Positions 51,289-62,366 of a DNA stretch of 64,000 nucleotides are shown here, piece by piece. Position numbers and translations under genes: made by a program. Positions within the stretch are counted from its first letter, which is position 1; every line of letters begins with the position of its first letter. Location of the stretch: positions 37,996,426 to 38,060,425 of the forward strand of contig CP136064.1 in the NCBI GenBank assembly GCA_032622095.1. Reading direction: 5' to 3'. The notes under the pieces were generated by a model that did not search any database, was not told the DNA's origin, and saw only the letters and a list, made by a program, of their open reading frames with translations. This DNA comes from Siphonodentalium dalli (lineage: Eukaryota; Mollusca; Scaphopoda; Gadilida; Siphonodentaliidae).

Positions 51289-52639
51289 ACACTCCATTAT
51301 TTCCTTTACACGATTTCCATATACCGTAACCGAATAGAGGTATCACGATCAACTTAGTTGCCGGCCAACACCTGTCGCAGTTTTCAAAGGAAAATTAAAA
51401 ATGTAGATATAACTGATCATCAAAAATGTATTGTGCCTGTGGTGATTACACTTTATTTTGGGGGAACACGGAAGGACAGTCCATCGAGACTATACGGGGG
51501 ACCCGGACAAGAAGTACGACAGCTGGAGACGACGCGACGATCCTATATATGCAGGTGTGTACTTGCATGTGCACCATCGCCAGCGGAACTCTACTTGTTT
51601 TAATCCATACTTTAATTATAATTGTGTATAAAAGATAAACTTTATTACCACATATAGTCAAGTGTGTGTGCTTCTTGTTAATAAAGTATATAAATTATCT
51701 ATCTGAAACAGACAATACTGTTGATCAAGACCCGTGCGCGTGAACGGGTATACGTACATGTACATATCCATATAGAGTTTATTTAACGGATGCCATGGCA
51801 GTGACCACCGACCAAGGTGAACACAGATCACCCATTAGCGATAACATAGAAGTGTGCATTGTTTCCGTCGGATATTTTCCTCTATTATTTTTATTTCATT
51901 GGTCAAGTATATAAGTCACATGGAGATTACAAAAACTTTTCGGCAACGTGCTCAGTGGATTAGCGGACATCGACAATGACTGAGAAAAGCTACACCGGTG
52001 TAATCCTTTAACTTGCTCATATATTGTGAACGCGCCATGGGGTTCAAAGTAATGGAACCACCCCCGAATGGTATATAGATGTTAGTGTATACGGTAAATT
52101 TCAAATCACACTATATTTACTGTCGTGGGAATGTCTCCATGTGGACAGTAACAACAGCCCAAAGATCGACAAGTACTGTTTGCTTTTGTTGACAAAATGA
52201 CAAAAGGAAACTAATCACGAATGAGAAAATGTCCAGACCGGGATCTCGTTCATTTCCCGAGGAAATATTTGTGTTTACGTGATATAGTCCTTTCGCGGTG
52301 GTAACAATACCGTATAATATATATATTCTCATGCACGGAAATACCAACACATCAGATGATGAATTATGGTAGTGAATATAATTTTTAATGGCTTGACGTA
52401 ACCGAAAAACACCAGAGGGTGTATATTATATATACATGCACCCTGTGTCAGACTGATCGCCATGCGTGCAATGACTGCTTATATAATTACCTTCATTGTC
52501 TCCGTGTCCCGTGTCCCACAGTGTTCATCTCTTTGGAGATGGTTTCCCCCAAGAGTTTTCGGATCTCTCATGATATCCTATATGTTTTGGATTATACAAG
52601 TGATCGTATTTTCTCACACTTATACAAAATCATCCACAT
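51289..52639. other. Intergenic, nothing recognised
   Basis: Mixed AT-rich sequence. Short overlapping frames near 51358-51660 and 52419-52749 have no domain, signal peptide or splice support that I can defend. Confidence 0.4.
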
Positions 52640-53360
52640 GGTATGAGGAGTCTAATGGTGTGGCTTTTATCTGTCAAATGTGGCCTCATTCGAGTCAGGG
52701 TTGCATTGAAAGGGACAGGGGCACCAAAATTGATGCACAAATTTTTTAGCGCCAATTTCCACCAAATTGATACACGTTCTTATCCATGATACGAGGAATC
52801 TAATCGTGATTTAAAGACGCCACAGTGGTGCTGTTTGGCGAGAGATGGAGAGGGGAGGGATTAGCACCAAATTTGATAAAAAAAAAATCTTTAGTCGCCG
52901 ATTATCACCAAACTTATAAACAATCATCTCCATGATATCAGGAGTGTAATCGTGTGATTTAAGGATGTCACAAGTGGGCCATTCGAGTCAGTGGTGTATA
53001 GAGATGAGAGGGGCACAAAAAATTATATCTATATGTTTAGTGCCGATTTCCATCAGATTGATACATATTCTTCTCCGTGATACGAGGAATCTTATCGTGT
53101 GGTTTAGATACACCAAATTGGTGCCCTATGGGTGAGAGATATGGGGACCTTAAATTTTATACGAATTTGTATACTCGCCAATTTTCACCAATTTCATATA
53201 TATGCATCTCTAATCTCTAATGAGTCTTAGTAGGTGCAGCTTGAGTCCGAAATAGGGACGGGAGGGTCACCAAAACTGATAAAAAATATTTTTAGTACCA
53301 ATTTACCATCAAATTCAGACACGTTCTTCTCAAATGATACAAGAAATAAAATCGTGCTGT
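52640..53360. repeat. Degenerate ~150-170-bp tandem repeat
   Basis: Four or so units share GATACGAGGAATCTAATCGT-like segments, GCCGATTT(C)CACCAAATT, ATTCGAGTCAG and GGGGCAC(C)AAAA. A single related piece lies at about 55460-55575. Confidence 0.65.
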
Positions 53361-53478
53361 CTATCTGTGTGCGTTCTATATAACTTCACGCGGTACAATC
53401 GAGATGGCACCAAGGCGTTCTAAGAGGGGTAACTTTTTACAAGGAAGATAATGGTGCGGGTTAAAATTTTCTAAAATA

Positions 53479-53908
53479 ACGCTGTTGGTGGGGCTGAAAT
53501 GGTCACTGTCACCCCCTTTCGTTCAGTTGGGTACCCAGCTTTTTTTAATTTTCAGTTGAGTACCCAGCTTTTGTAAAATTTACATTTGGGTACCCAGCTT
53601 TATGAAATCTCACACAGAGCTTGATTTAATTAATGATTGCCGTCAGTTGATTGCGAAATGAACCTGTTAAATATGTGAATGGTTGTTTATATATTAATTA
53701 TGATGTATATTCGTCACGATGCTTCAAAATAATAGCGGAGAAGAATTGTATGCATATATAGGACATAGGTACTACAGATCGACTGCTCATAAAGCTGGGA
53801 ACCCAAATGTTAATTTTATAAAAGCTGGGTACCCAACTGAAAGTTTTAAAAAGCTTGGTACCCAACTGAACGAAAGGGGGTGACAATGACCATATCAGCG
53901 TCACTGTG
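53479..53908. mobile_element. Foldback with three GGGTACCCAGCTT repeats in each arm
   Basis: Left: ATGGTCACTGTCACCCCCTT, TCGTTCAGTTGGGTACCCAG, then two further TGGGTACCCAGCTTT-like copies. Right: the inverses, ending AACGAAAGGGGGTGACAATG and ACCATATCAGCG. The loop at about 53610-53780 has no gene. Confidence 0.8.
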
Positions 53909-54807
53909 TGAGAACAGTTACTGTCACATCATTATATTGCCGTTTTGTGATGGTTCGGGAATCATTGCGTTATTATGTGTTGTACTTGACCCGTAACATC
54001 AGGACAAAATCACGCATGTTTTCTGATGCCTGAGATTCTAAAAATGCTAAAGCCTAAAACTACTACCCAAGGATGAATATCAAACAATATTATACAGGAA
54101 ACCTTGTATTTGTATTCATACCACTTACAGAGCCATAAGAATAAATGAGTTGTCATCGCAGGAATAATTGAAGGTCAACAACAACAATGGAATCCTGTGA
54201 AGAATTATGAAATTGCTTCTTTTTTAGTGCATTTTTCATCACCAGAAGCCGGACCCACCCAATGATATCGTGTTTTAGTAACCATAATTGTTTGCCTTTG
54301 AATGTGTATTTGTAAAGCATTCCATGGACATAATCTGCGATTGAGTATCAGACCCCACTCACCTATCTGGACCTTGTGTCGCCACTTTAATTTTGACAGT
54401 AATATTAGTATCGGGTTCTTCTCATGGTTCACGCCAAAATTTGTGTTTACCCCAAAATCGGAAATCGAATTCAAAAACCCCAATTGATTTTGTAACGGGA
54501 GCGACATGAGAATCAAATTTATAATAGGATCATCTGCTAATTGATTATGTGATATAGCTTAACGGGTAACAAAATGCACCCATGGCAATGCACTATCGAT
54601 ATATGTAATAAATCAGTAATGAGGATTAACATTAATGAATCCTTTGTCTGCCATAAGGCTGAATCGTATAATTTATGGTGGATAGTGGTATATTGTCAAG
54701 TAACAACGGTGGATTAAAGAAGTCTAGACATGGTATTTGAGGGTATGAACATAATATAGAATGTTACATGTTAAATAAAACAAAATATTCATTAATTGTG
54801 AGACCAG
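53909..54807. other. Intergenic or 5' region of the small secreted gene, nothing recognised
   Basis: Overlapping frames on both strands at 54205-54516 show no family features. A promoter or upstream non-coding exon for the gene at 54969 may lie here or further away, but no sequence motif decides it. Confidence 0.35.
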
Positions 54808-54907
54808 AAAATGAGGATTTAATTTGACCAAATTTGTTTTTAAACAAATGGCAGAATTGGCCAAAAAAATGGCAAAAAGATTTTTCGGCCCAGCATAAAC
54901 ACTGGTT
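54808..54907. repeat. Dispersed repeat directly upstream of a splice acceptor
   Basis: AATGAGGATTTAATTTGACC, two GGCCAAAA/GGCAAAA motifs, AAAAGATTTTTC and AACACTGG, matching 8165-8262 in the same orientation. It ends ~15 bases before the acceptor AG at 54922-54923. Confidence 0.6.
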
Positions 54908-54923
54908 CTACTTTTTTTTTTAG

Positions 54924-54968
54924 ATTGAAGAAAACAAGCTACAATGAGCTAGAAGAGACGTCGCCAAC
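54924..54968 (+). other. 5' untranslated part of an exon, with a two-codon upstream frame
   Basis: The acceptor cttttttttttag at 54911-54923 has an ideal pyrimidine tract. Between it and the main ATG lies ATGAGCTAG (54944-54952). An in-frame TGA at 54945-54947 blocks N-terminal extension of the main frame, so translation starts at 54969. Confidence 0.6.
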
Positions 54969-55295
54969 ATGTCTCCACTGAGCAATGTTTTGCTGGCGTT
55001 GTCTTTCTGTGTCATGTTAGCATTTGCCGAATCTTCAAAATTCACAAGTGTTCGTTACACCTCCGACGTCAGCATGAATGCCGCAGTGGTAGCGAATGGA
55101 ACTTTTTCAGAGGTTATCAAAAACATTCGGTCGGACATTGCATGTGGAATCGCGTGTTCTCGTCAACACAGATGTTACATGTTTCAGTACGGAGAAGAAA
55201 AGGGCAAATGTGTCATAGCGGATTCGCCGACATCGCTGAAACAAGATAAAGCCATATATGGTAAATATAATAAGACAATGCATACACTGGCATAA
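54969..55295 (+). CDS. Small secreted cysteine-containing protein, weakly PAN/apple-like (108 aa)
   Basis: A complete frame from ATG (context AAC ATG, A at -3) to TAA at 55293-55295. Residues 1-20 form a clear signal peptide (hydrophobic VLLALSFCVMLAFA, probable cleavage after Ala20), so the product is probably secreted. The mature part has four cysteines at residues 59, 63, 69 and 81 in the pattern C-x3-C-x5-C-x11-C (IACGIACSRQHRCYMFQY) and two possible N-glycosylation sites (Asn43, Asn101). The Cys and aromatic pattern recalls PAN/apple modules but is shorter; the assignment is tentative. The gene is supported by an acceptor upstream and an in-frame stop before the ATG. No canonical AATAAA follows closely, and upstream exons and tissue role are unknown. 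Confidence 0.65.
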   Translation: MSPLSNVLLALSFCVMLAFAESSKFTSVRYTSDVSMNAAVVANGTFSEVIKNIRSDIACGIACSRQHRCYMFQYGEEKGKCVIADSPTSLKQDKAIYGKYNKTMHTLA

Positions 55296-56520
55296 TTAAC
55301 TAACCAATTTAAACTAAACTGTATGTAAAAACAGTGTATAGATTAACCTTTATAAGCCATATTTTATTGGGGTGGTTATTATTAATTACACTCCGTACCC
55401 AAGCCTAGGGTTCGTCAAAAGAATGTATCCTAATCGTAATTTCGTACGTCAGATTTGTGCCGTTCGAGTCAGGGATGGGGGAAGTTAGCATTGGCCACGT
55501 ACCAAGATAAGTTGATAAACAAAATACTTATGTCGCCGATTTTCAACAAACCTATAAATGCAATTGATTTGTGACCGACATTGATCCAGCTAGAGTCTGA
55601 AAATGTCACACACAGACTTGAATTCCGACACTTATCACCAACAATGTGCAATATATATAAGCATCTGTGACGAATGCGTCAGTATGTGTGCGTTACGGTA
55701 TGTAGCCTTAAAGATAAGACCAGAGACAGCTTCAACCACGTCGCCACCTATTCATACAAGAAAACTAAGATGCATGCATCAGGTCAGCCATGAACTATTT
55801 AGCATAGAATAATTCAGTTCGGTTGCAGTTTCACAACGTTACAACTGACATACGATTACACCTTGAATGTGGAAATATGTAAGAGTGAATATTAATGTTC
55901 TAAATCCCATGTTTCACATTTAGTGGTAATGGGGTCGTACTTTATTAACACGCAAGTAGTGTAATTAAGTACGGGTAATTAGAAGTAACAAATCGTTTAG
56001 TTTCTATCGTATCGGATAAAAGAGGTGAGCAGATTGCCGATGATGAATGCTCTCGTTAGCTGCCAATATAATGTGCATATTTGCCCCGTTACGTTTATAC
56101 ACAGTACTGTAGCATTGGCGGCCCAGAGTGTGTTGACATGTTAAGTGTTTGGTTCATTAATAACAGATCAGCTGGGATTTGTCGTGATAACGTATACGTG
56201 GAAATATGCTACCTAAACGGTTAAATTAACGGTTGATCTATTACACCACCGTGTATACTCGGTTTAAATAGGTATATTATATAGGGACGTGTGCTCAATT
56301 TTGGTGCGGACCAATGATAAAACAAAATCAGAAGTAAATGTCGGCGGGCGGGAGGGCCATTTTTTCAATAATTTTAAAAGAAATTGAACAGTTGCAGCAG
56401 CAGCAGCAAAAAAAGGGTGTACAATTGGCAAATGATGAGGGGCGGCGTGACGTGTAACTAGGATTGAACTTAGATATGCAATTTGGAGATTATTGGATGA
56501 GGGATGTTATATTAATTATA
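55296..56520. other. Intergenic, fragment of a degenerate repeat
   Basis: About 55460-55575 resembles one unit of 52640-53360 (CGTTCGAGTCAGGGATGGG, GTCGCCGATTTTCAAC). Nothing else is recognised. Confidence 0.4.
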
Positions 56521-57014
56521 TTAAAGGGACGAGGGGGCTTAGTTGTCGAAAATATTCATATTTGTTCCAAACACCGTAAACAGAAAAATATTAAAAGGCA
56601 TACATATTGGTTCAAATATACGATCACTATCGCGTAAACATCATGCTCACATAAAGACCTACTAAATTTTACCTAAACAAGAGTCTGATTGTGTTATAGA
56701 AGGCAGCACAATGCTACTGGCTAATCACACACAAATGGTATAAACGCTCTTTATTATTTCCAAATAAGGAATTGAGCAACAAAGAACGCTCTTTATGTTT
56801 ACCATCATAATATAAAGAAACACCAAGAAAGTAACTTTTTATGCTTTGTCAAACAATCGTCAAATTTACGACAATAACATACTGTTTATGAGATATTTCT
56901 CATTTGTATATTAACAAAGTATGTCTATATTTGAATATTATTTTCGTTTGCAGCGGTTTTTGACAGGTGGAAATATGTTCACAGGATACCCACCAAGGCC
57001 TTCCGTACCTTTAA
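56521..57014. mobile_element. Family I TTAA element, copy 2
   Basis: It begins TTAAAGGGACGAGGGGG and ends CCGTACCTTTAA, with TTAA at both ends. The interior is the reverse-oriented counterpart of 34078-34600, for example AATATTCATATTTGTTCCAA, ACGCTCTTTATT and GCGGTTTTTGACAGGTGG. It is non-coding. Confidence 0.75.
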
Positions 57015-57620
57015 GGTATACTGCAACGTTGTTTCTTGCCAATAGCAGAATACATAATGCTATTAAGAAGTGACACAAAACACAGAACATTTTTTTTAAT
57101 TATAAGTATTGAGCAGTGAGAAATATTTGAGTAGAGGAAACCAGTAACGAAAGGCGATATTAACATGATTTCTGTCAGCGAATAATTGTTTACGTTCCAA
57201 TGAATATTAAAATGTACTGAAAACAAACTGCTAATGGGTGCCAGACTTTCATAAACACAAATTATGTATTAATGGTGTAACGACATATTTCGTTCTTAAT
57301 TGTCTAAAAAAAATAGGGGATCGGGATGTTTGGATCTCTAGTTTAACGACATTTTTCGGTCTTTAATAGTTTAATGACATTTTTCGGTCTTTATAATATC
57401 TCAAGATATAGGGGGTATTTGGATCTCTATAGTTTAACGACATTTTTCGGTCTTTATAGTTTAACGACATTCTCGGTCTTTAATATTTCAAGATATAGGG
57501 GCCCTTAGTGGGTATTTGGATCTCTAGTTTAACGACATTTTTCGGTCTTTGATAGAAAAATGGAAGAAGTACATCTTTGGAAAGATGTGGTGGCCCTAAA
57601 AAGGAAAGTTGTTTGGTGAT
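57015..57620. repeat. Short-period repeat of ACGACATTTTTCGGTCTTTA
   Basis: From about 57340 to 57550 the motif TTTAACGACATTTTTCGGTC recurs five times, irregularly spaced, with AAGATATAGGGG and GGATCTCTA between. The first 300 bases hold nothing recognised. This tract abuts the ~490-bp array. Confidence 0.65.
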
Positions 57621-59555
57621 CTTGAAATGCAGTTTTTCTGAACAGTCTTCCTTGATTAAAGTGATGTGAAACACTCCGGCAGACAACGGGCAGAGTGATC
57701 AAATAGAAATTAAGAATAATCTTTCTCAAAGTAGTTATTTGTTACGAATAGTAATCCAAATGGATGATACACAACGTCATTCTTATATATTAGTTAAATG
57801 CAATGACTCTCGATGCCATCGAGTCGATGGCGAAATCATTTTTGTTTAATTATAGCCGATAGTTGCGCCCCGAATCGAGATGTAAATATTTACAATTTGG
57901 AGTAGTTCAGACGATGTTCTCCATGAAGTGGTGTGGTAGATTATTTTGGAAATTTTCAGTGATGTTAGTAGAATGATAACATTCCCCAGGTTGGCAAAGT
58001 GCCTGAGCACTAACTTATCAATTTCTCGCACCCGAAAAAGTCCATAACAAGTCCATAATATATCTTTAAGCATATATATAAATCTCCGAAAACCAAAATT
58101 CTAAAGCATTAAACGATTTCTTGAAATACAGTTTTTCTGAACAGTCTTCCTTGATTAAAGTGATGTGAAACACTCCGGCAGACACCGGGCAGAGTGATCA
58201 AATAGAAATTAAGAATAATCTTTCTCAAAGTAGTTATTCGTTACGAATATTAATCCAAATGGATGATACACAACGTCATTCTTATATATTAGTTAAATGC
58301 AATGACTCTCGATGGCGAAATCATTTTTGTTTAATTATAGCCGATAGTTGCGCCCCGAATCGAGATGTAAATATTTACAATTTGGAGTAGTTCAGACGAT
58401 GTTCTCTATGAAGTGGTGTGGTAGATTATTTTGGAAATTTTCAGTGATGTTAGTAGAATGATAACATTCCCCAGGTTGGCAAAGTGCCTGAGCACTAACT
58501 TATCAATTTCTCGCACGCGAAAAAGTCCATAACAAGTCCATAATATGTCTTTAAGCATATATATATAAATCTCCGAAAACCAAAATTCTAAAGCATTAAA
58601 CGATTTCTTGAAATACAGTTTTTCTGAACAGTCTTCCTTGATTAAAGTGATGTGAAACACTCCGGCAGACACCGGGCAGAGTGATCAAATAGAAATTAAG
58701 AATAATCTTTCTCAAAGTAGTTATTCGTTACGAATATTAATCCAAATGGATGATACACAACGTCATTCTTACATATTAGTTAAATGCAATGACTCTCGAT
58801 GGCGAAATCATTTTTGTTTAATTATAGCCGATAGTTGCGCCCCGAATCGAGATGTAAATATTTACAATTTGGAGTAGTTCAGACGATGTTCTCTATGAAG
58901 TGGGGTGGTAGATTATTTTGGAAATTTTCAGTGATGTTAGTAGAATGATAACATTCCCCAGGTTGGCAAAGTGCCTGAGCACTAACTTATCAATTTCTCG
59001 CACCCGAAAAAGTCCATAACAAGTCCATAATATGTCTTTAAGCATATATATAAATCTCCGAAAACCAAAATTCTAAAGCATTAAACGATTTCTTGAAATA
59101 CAGTTTTTCTGAACAGTCTTCCTTGATTAAAGTGATGTGAAACACTCCGGCAGACACCGGGCAGAGTGATCAAATAGAAATTAAGAATAATCTTTCTCAA
59201 AGTAGTTATTCGTTACGAATATTAATCCAAATGGATGATACACAACGTCATTCTTATATATTAGTTAAATGCAATGACTCTCGATGGCGAAATCATTTTT
59301 GTTTAATTATAGCCGATAGTTGCGCCCCGAATCGAGATGTAAATATTTACAATTTGGAGTAGTTCAGACGATGTTCTCTATGAAGTGGTGTGGCAGATTT
59401 TTATGGAAAATTTCAGTGATTTGGCAAAGTCCCTGAGCACTAACTTATCAATTTCTCGCACCTGAAAAAGTCCATAACAAGTCCATAATATGTCTTTAAG
59501 CATATATATAAATCTCCGAAAAACAAAAATTCTAAAGCATTAAACGATTTGCTAT
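57621..59555. repeat. Four tandem copies of a ~490-bp unit
   Basis: Units start CTTGAAAT(A/G)CAGTTTTTCT at about 57621, 58120, 58607 and 59092 (spacing 499, 487, 485). The last three are almost identical; the fourth has lost ~25 bases (GTTAGTAGAATGATAACATTC) in its second half. Each unit includes TTGCGCCCCGAATCGAGATG and TAACAAGTCCATAATATGTC. A diverged single copy lies at 24721-25110. Minus-strand frames repeat with the unit and are not supported as a gene. Confidence 0.88.
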
Positions 59556-60614
59556 ATTTCCAAGGCATATATTTCATCTGATTTAGCGAGAATCCATATA
59601 TACTTTTTCACGAGAATCCAGGGTAATTTGCGAGAATATTTACGAGAATCTAGATTTGGATTTTCGCCGAAATATAAGCCCTGATTTCACTCTGAAGTGT
59701 GCCTAAATGGCATAAATTGTACCGTGGTTCCCATGTTCGCCAAAGTGGCATAAATTTATTTCAGGATAATACTAATTTTAGGCATTCATTTATATCACTG
59801 ATATCAGGACAATAAATAGCCATTTCCATTGCATGGAACAAAGAGCGTTATTGTTTATTGGTGTTGTTTTTGGAAGTGGTGGTAGTTAAATTTTATACAT
59901 TTCGACCCCCAATAAGTATTTCCGAACAAATGAATTATTAACAAGCGTGACATGACATCATTGACGAAGATAATTAACACCGATCTACAAGCAATTAAAG
60001 TCTTAAAATGAGCTAAAATTTTACATTTTCTTTAAAAAATTTACATTTTTATCTCTCGCGACATAATTGTCACCAATAAAAACAAATTTGATTCATCGTG
60101 GAAGTTAGTCGGTGACTATAAATAATGTCACCATTCAACTGAATGTTGTTGAGCATATTTCAACCAATTTTGGAAGTTTAAATGAATATTTTGTTCACAC
60201 GCAAAGTAAAATTGACAAATTTCAGGATTTTAGCCTGCTTTGTTGGGACCAAAATTTGTTGTGCACACTCAAGAAACGTCTACCGACACTCGCTATGTCA
60301 AATTATCATTATGCCATGACCATGCTATAAACTAGCTTGAAATTGGCAAAACAATGAATTTTGTTTTGGTTGAAAAAATTTACATAGAGAACGATTATTT
60401 TTCGATAAAAACGAAAATAATGCGAATTTCAGCACTCGTCAGAATGGTGCAGAATAACATACGAGTCTTCTTATATGCGAAAATTTGACCTCATTCGATA
60501 AATTAGTCTCGTAATTAAGGATATGGAATTCCGTCGCACTGTAGTGTTAGTGTTACTGTACATGGCCGACGAAATTTTGAAATGTAAACACGCATCAAAC
60601 ACGCATCAAATTTG
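59556..60614. other. Intergenic, nothing recognised
   Basis: AT-rich. A small motif GCGAGAATC(C/T) repeats four times at about 59587-59655. No gene is supported. Confidence 0.4.
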
Positions 60615-60620
60615 GTCAAA

Positions 60621-62360
60621 GGGTCCTACTAAACAACGAACACAAACGAACACAAACGAACACAAACGAACATAAACGAACACAGGTCCAAAAAGCGGAA
60701 TAGAAGGGTGAAATTTGGTTTGTGGGTGCGTGTGGGTCCACTCTATGTGTATGTGGTGCTATTTCCAACTTTGATCACTTATTTTTTGAGTTATTAGTAT
60801 TATTTGAATACAAAACTACTAAACAACGAACACAAACGAACATAAGATTAGCCATACTGCAAAGGTGTTAATTAACTACGGCTTACTCTGTCTCCTTGTT
60901 AATTGCACATCTGTGAGTTGTTTTTACTGCAGTTTTGTCACTGATGGCAATACAAACACGGGAAACATCAGAGGTCGGCGGTATGTATGAATTCATGTAT
61001 GAATGTGATCCGAAGTACGAACTATTGTTTCGCACATAGCCACACATACATATGGTTCTTTCTAAGTTTAATTTCGTCGTTCGATTTTCCACTTCTCCTT
61101 GATAGAGGATATTATGTTCGTTATTTTTATCAGTCGAAAAAGTTGCACATCAAATTTTTTCAACTTCCATCTTAAGATTACTACAGGTAAGGTCAGTCCC
61201 GTCGTAGTTTAGACATCGAATTGCAGCGACATGAAGTTGAACAAAATTTATGTAGATTGATCGGTTGTTGTGTTTTATAATGGACATGACAGTTCGCCAG
61301 ACTTGTGTCTGTTTTTCCTATTTCAATGCGGAAGCGCTGTTATTTTAAACATTTTTAAACATTTGACAAACATTTTACAGTAAGACAGAATAATATAAAT
61401 AATGGATTGATTGGAAAGGGGATTAAACAACAAGCACAAGGGCTTTTATTAAGTTTGCTCCCCTTTTGTTTCGCGCCCGCTCTTCGTTAAGTGTATGTAA
61501 CTTGATTGACCTGGGCATGCGTTAGAACTATGAGAATCACACACATCGTCAAGGACAGACAACGGATCTACTTACACATTAACCTAACTATTTAATTAGA
61601 CGGTTATGATATCGTTGACATGTTTTAGTCGATAATTATACACTCCCCATTTGAGCCAAATAGACCAACTGAACGAAAATGGCACCATCCTTGATATTTC
61701 TGTGGCATACTAGTACGTATGTCACATTATTGCCTCGTTAACATTCTGATATGTAAATATAAGAAATCAATTATTGTTTCGTTCATTTCCATGGTGTGTG
61801 AATGCTTGTGAACCTGGAATAATATTTTAGTTAGCTTTAACATTTTAAAACATGACGACACACACTGATAACGATTTATGTCTCGAAATTTCAACATAGA
61901 TTTCCCAACAAAATGATAAATGTTGGATAGAACCATCTGATTCTCACACGACGATATATAAGCTCGATAAAAAGAGCAACTCAAATGTTTTGTTAGATAT
62001 GCATTAAAACGCCGACCTCTGATGTTTCCAGTGTTTTATTGCCATCAGTGACAAAACTGACAATCACCTTGCAGTAAAAACAACTCACAGATGTGCAAAG
62101 AGTACGTAAGCCGTAGTTAATTAACACCTTTGCAATACGGATAATCTTATGTTCGTTTGTGTTCGTTGTTTAGTAGCTTTGTATTCAAATAATGCTAATA
62201 ACTCAAAAAATAAGTGATCAAATTTGGAAATAACACCACATACACATAGAGTGGACCCACACGCACCCACAAACCAAATTTCACCCTTCTATTCCGCTTT
62301 TTGGACCTGTGTTCGTTTATGTTCGTTTGTGTTCGTTTGTGTTCGTTGTTTAGTAGGACC
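60621..62360. mobile_element. 1.74-kb element with ~370-bp terminal inverted repeats
   Basis: The left end GGGTCCTACTAAACAACGAA pairs with TTCGTTGTTTAGTAGGACC at the right. Both arms carry a decamer run (CGAACACAAA)n, the segments GGTCCAAAAAGCGGAATAGA and GTTAATTAACTACGG, and ACATCAGAGGTCGGCG at the inner edge. The sequence GTCAAA flanks both sides (60615-60620 and 62361-62366), a possible target-site duplication. The ~1-kb centre has no recognisable transposase. Confidence 0.82.
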
Positions 62361-62366
62361 GTCAAA

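Noticed and set aside
57846-58672. Repeated minus-strand frames (KDILWTCYGLFRVREIDKLV)
   Set aside because: They recur only because the ~490-bp unit is tandem; there is no start context, domain or splice support.
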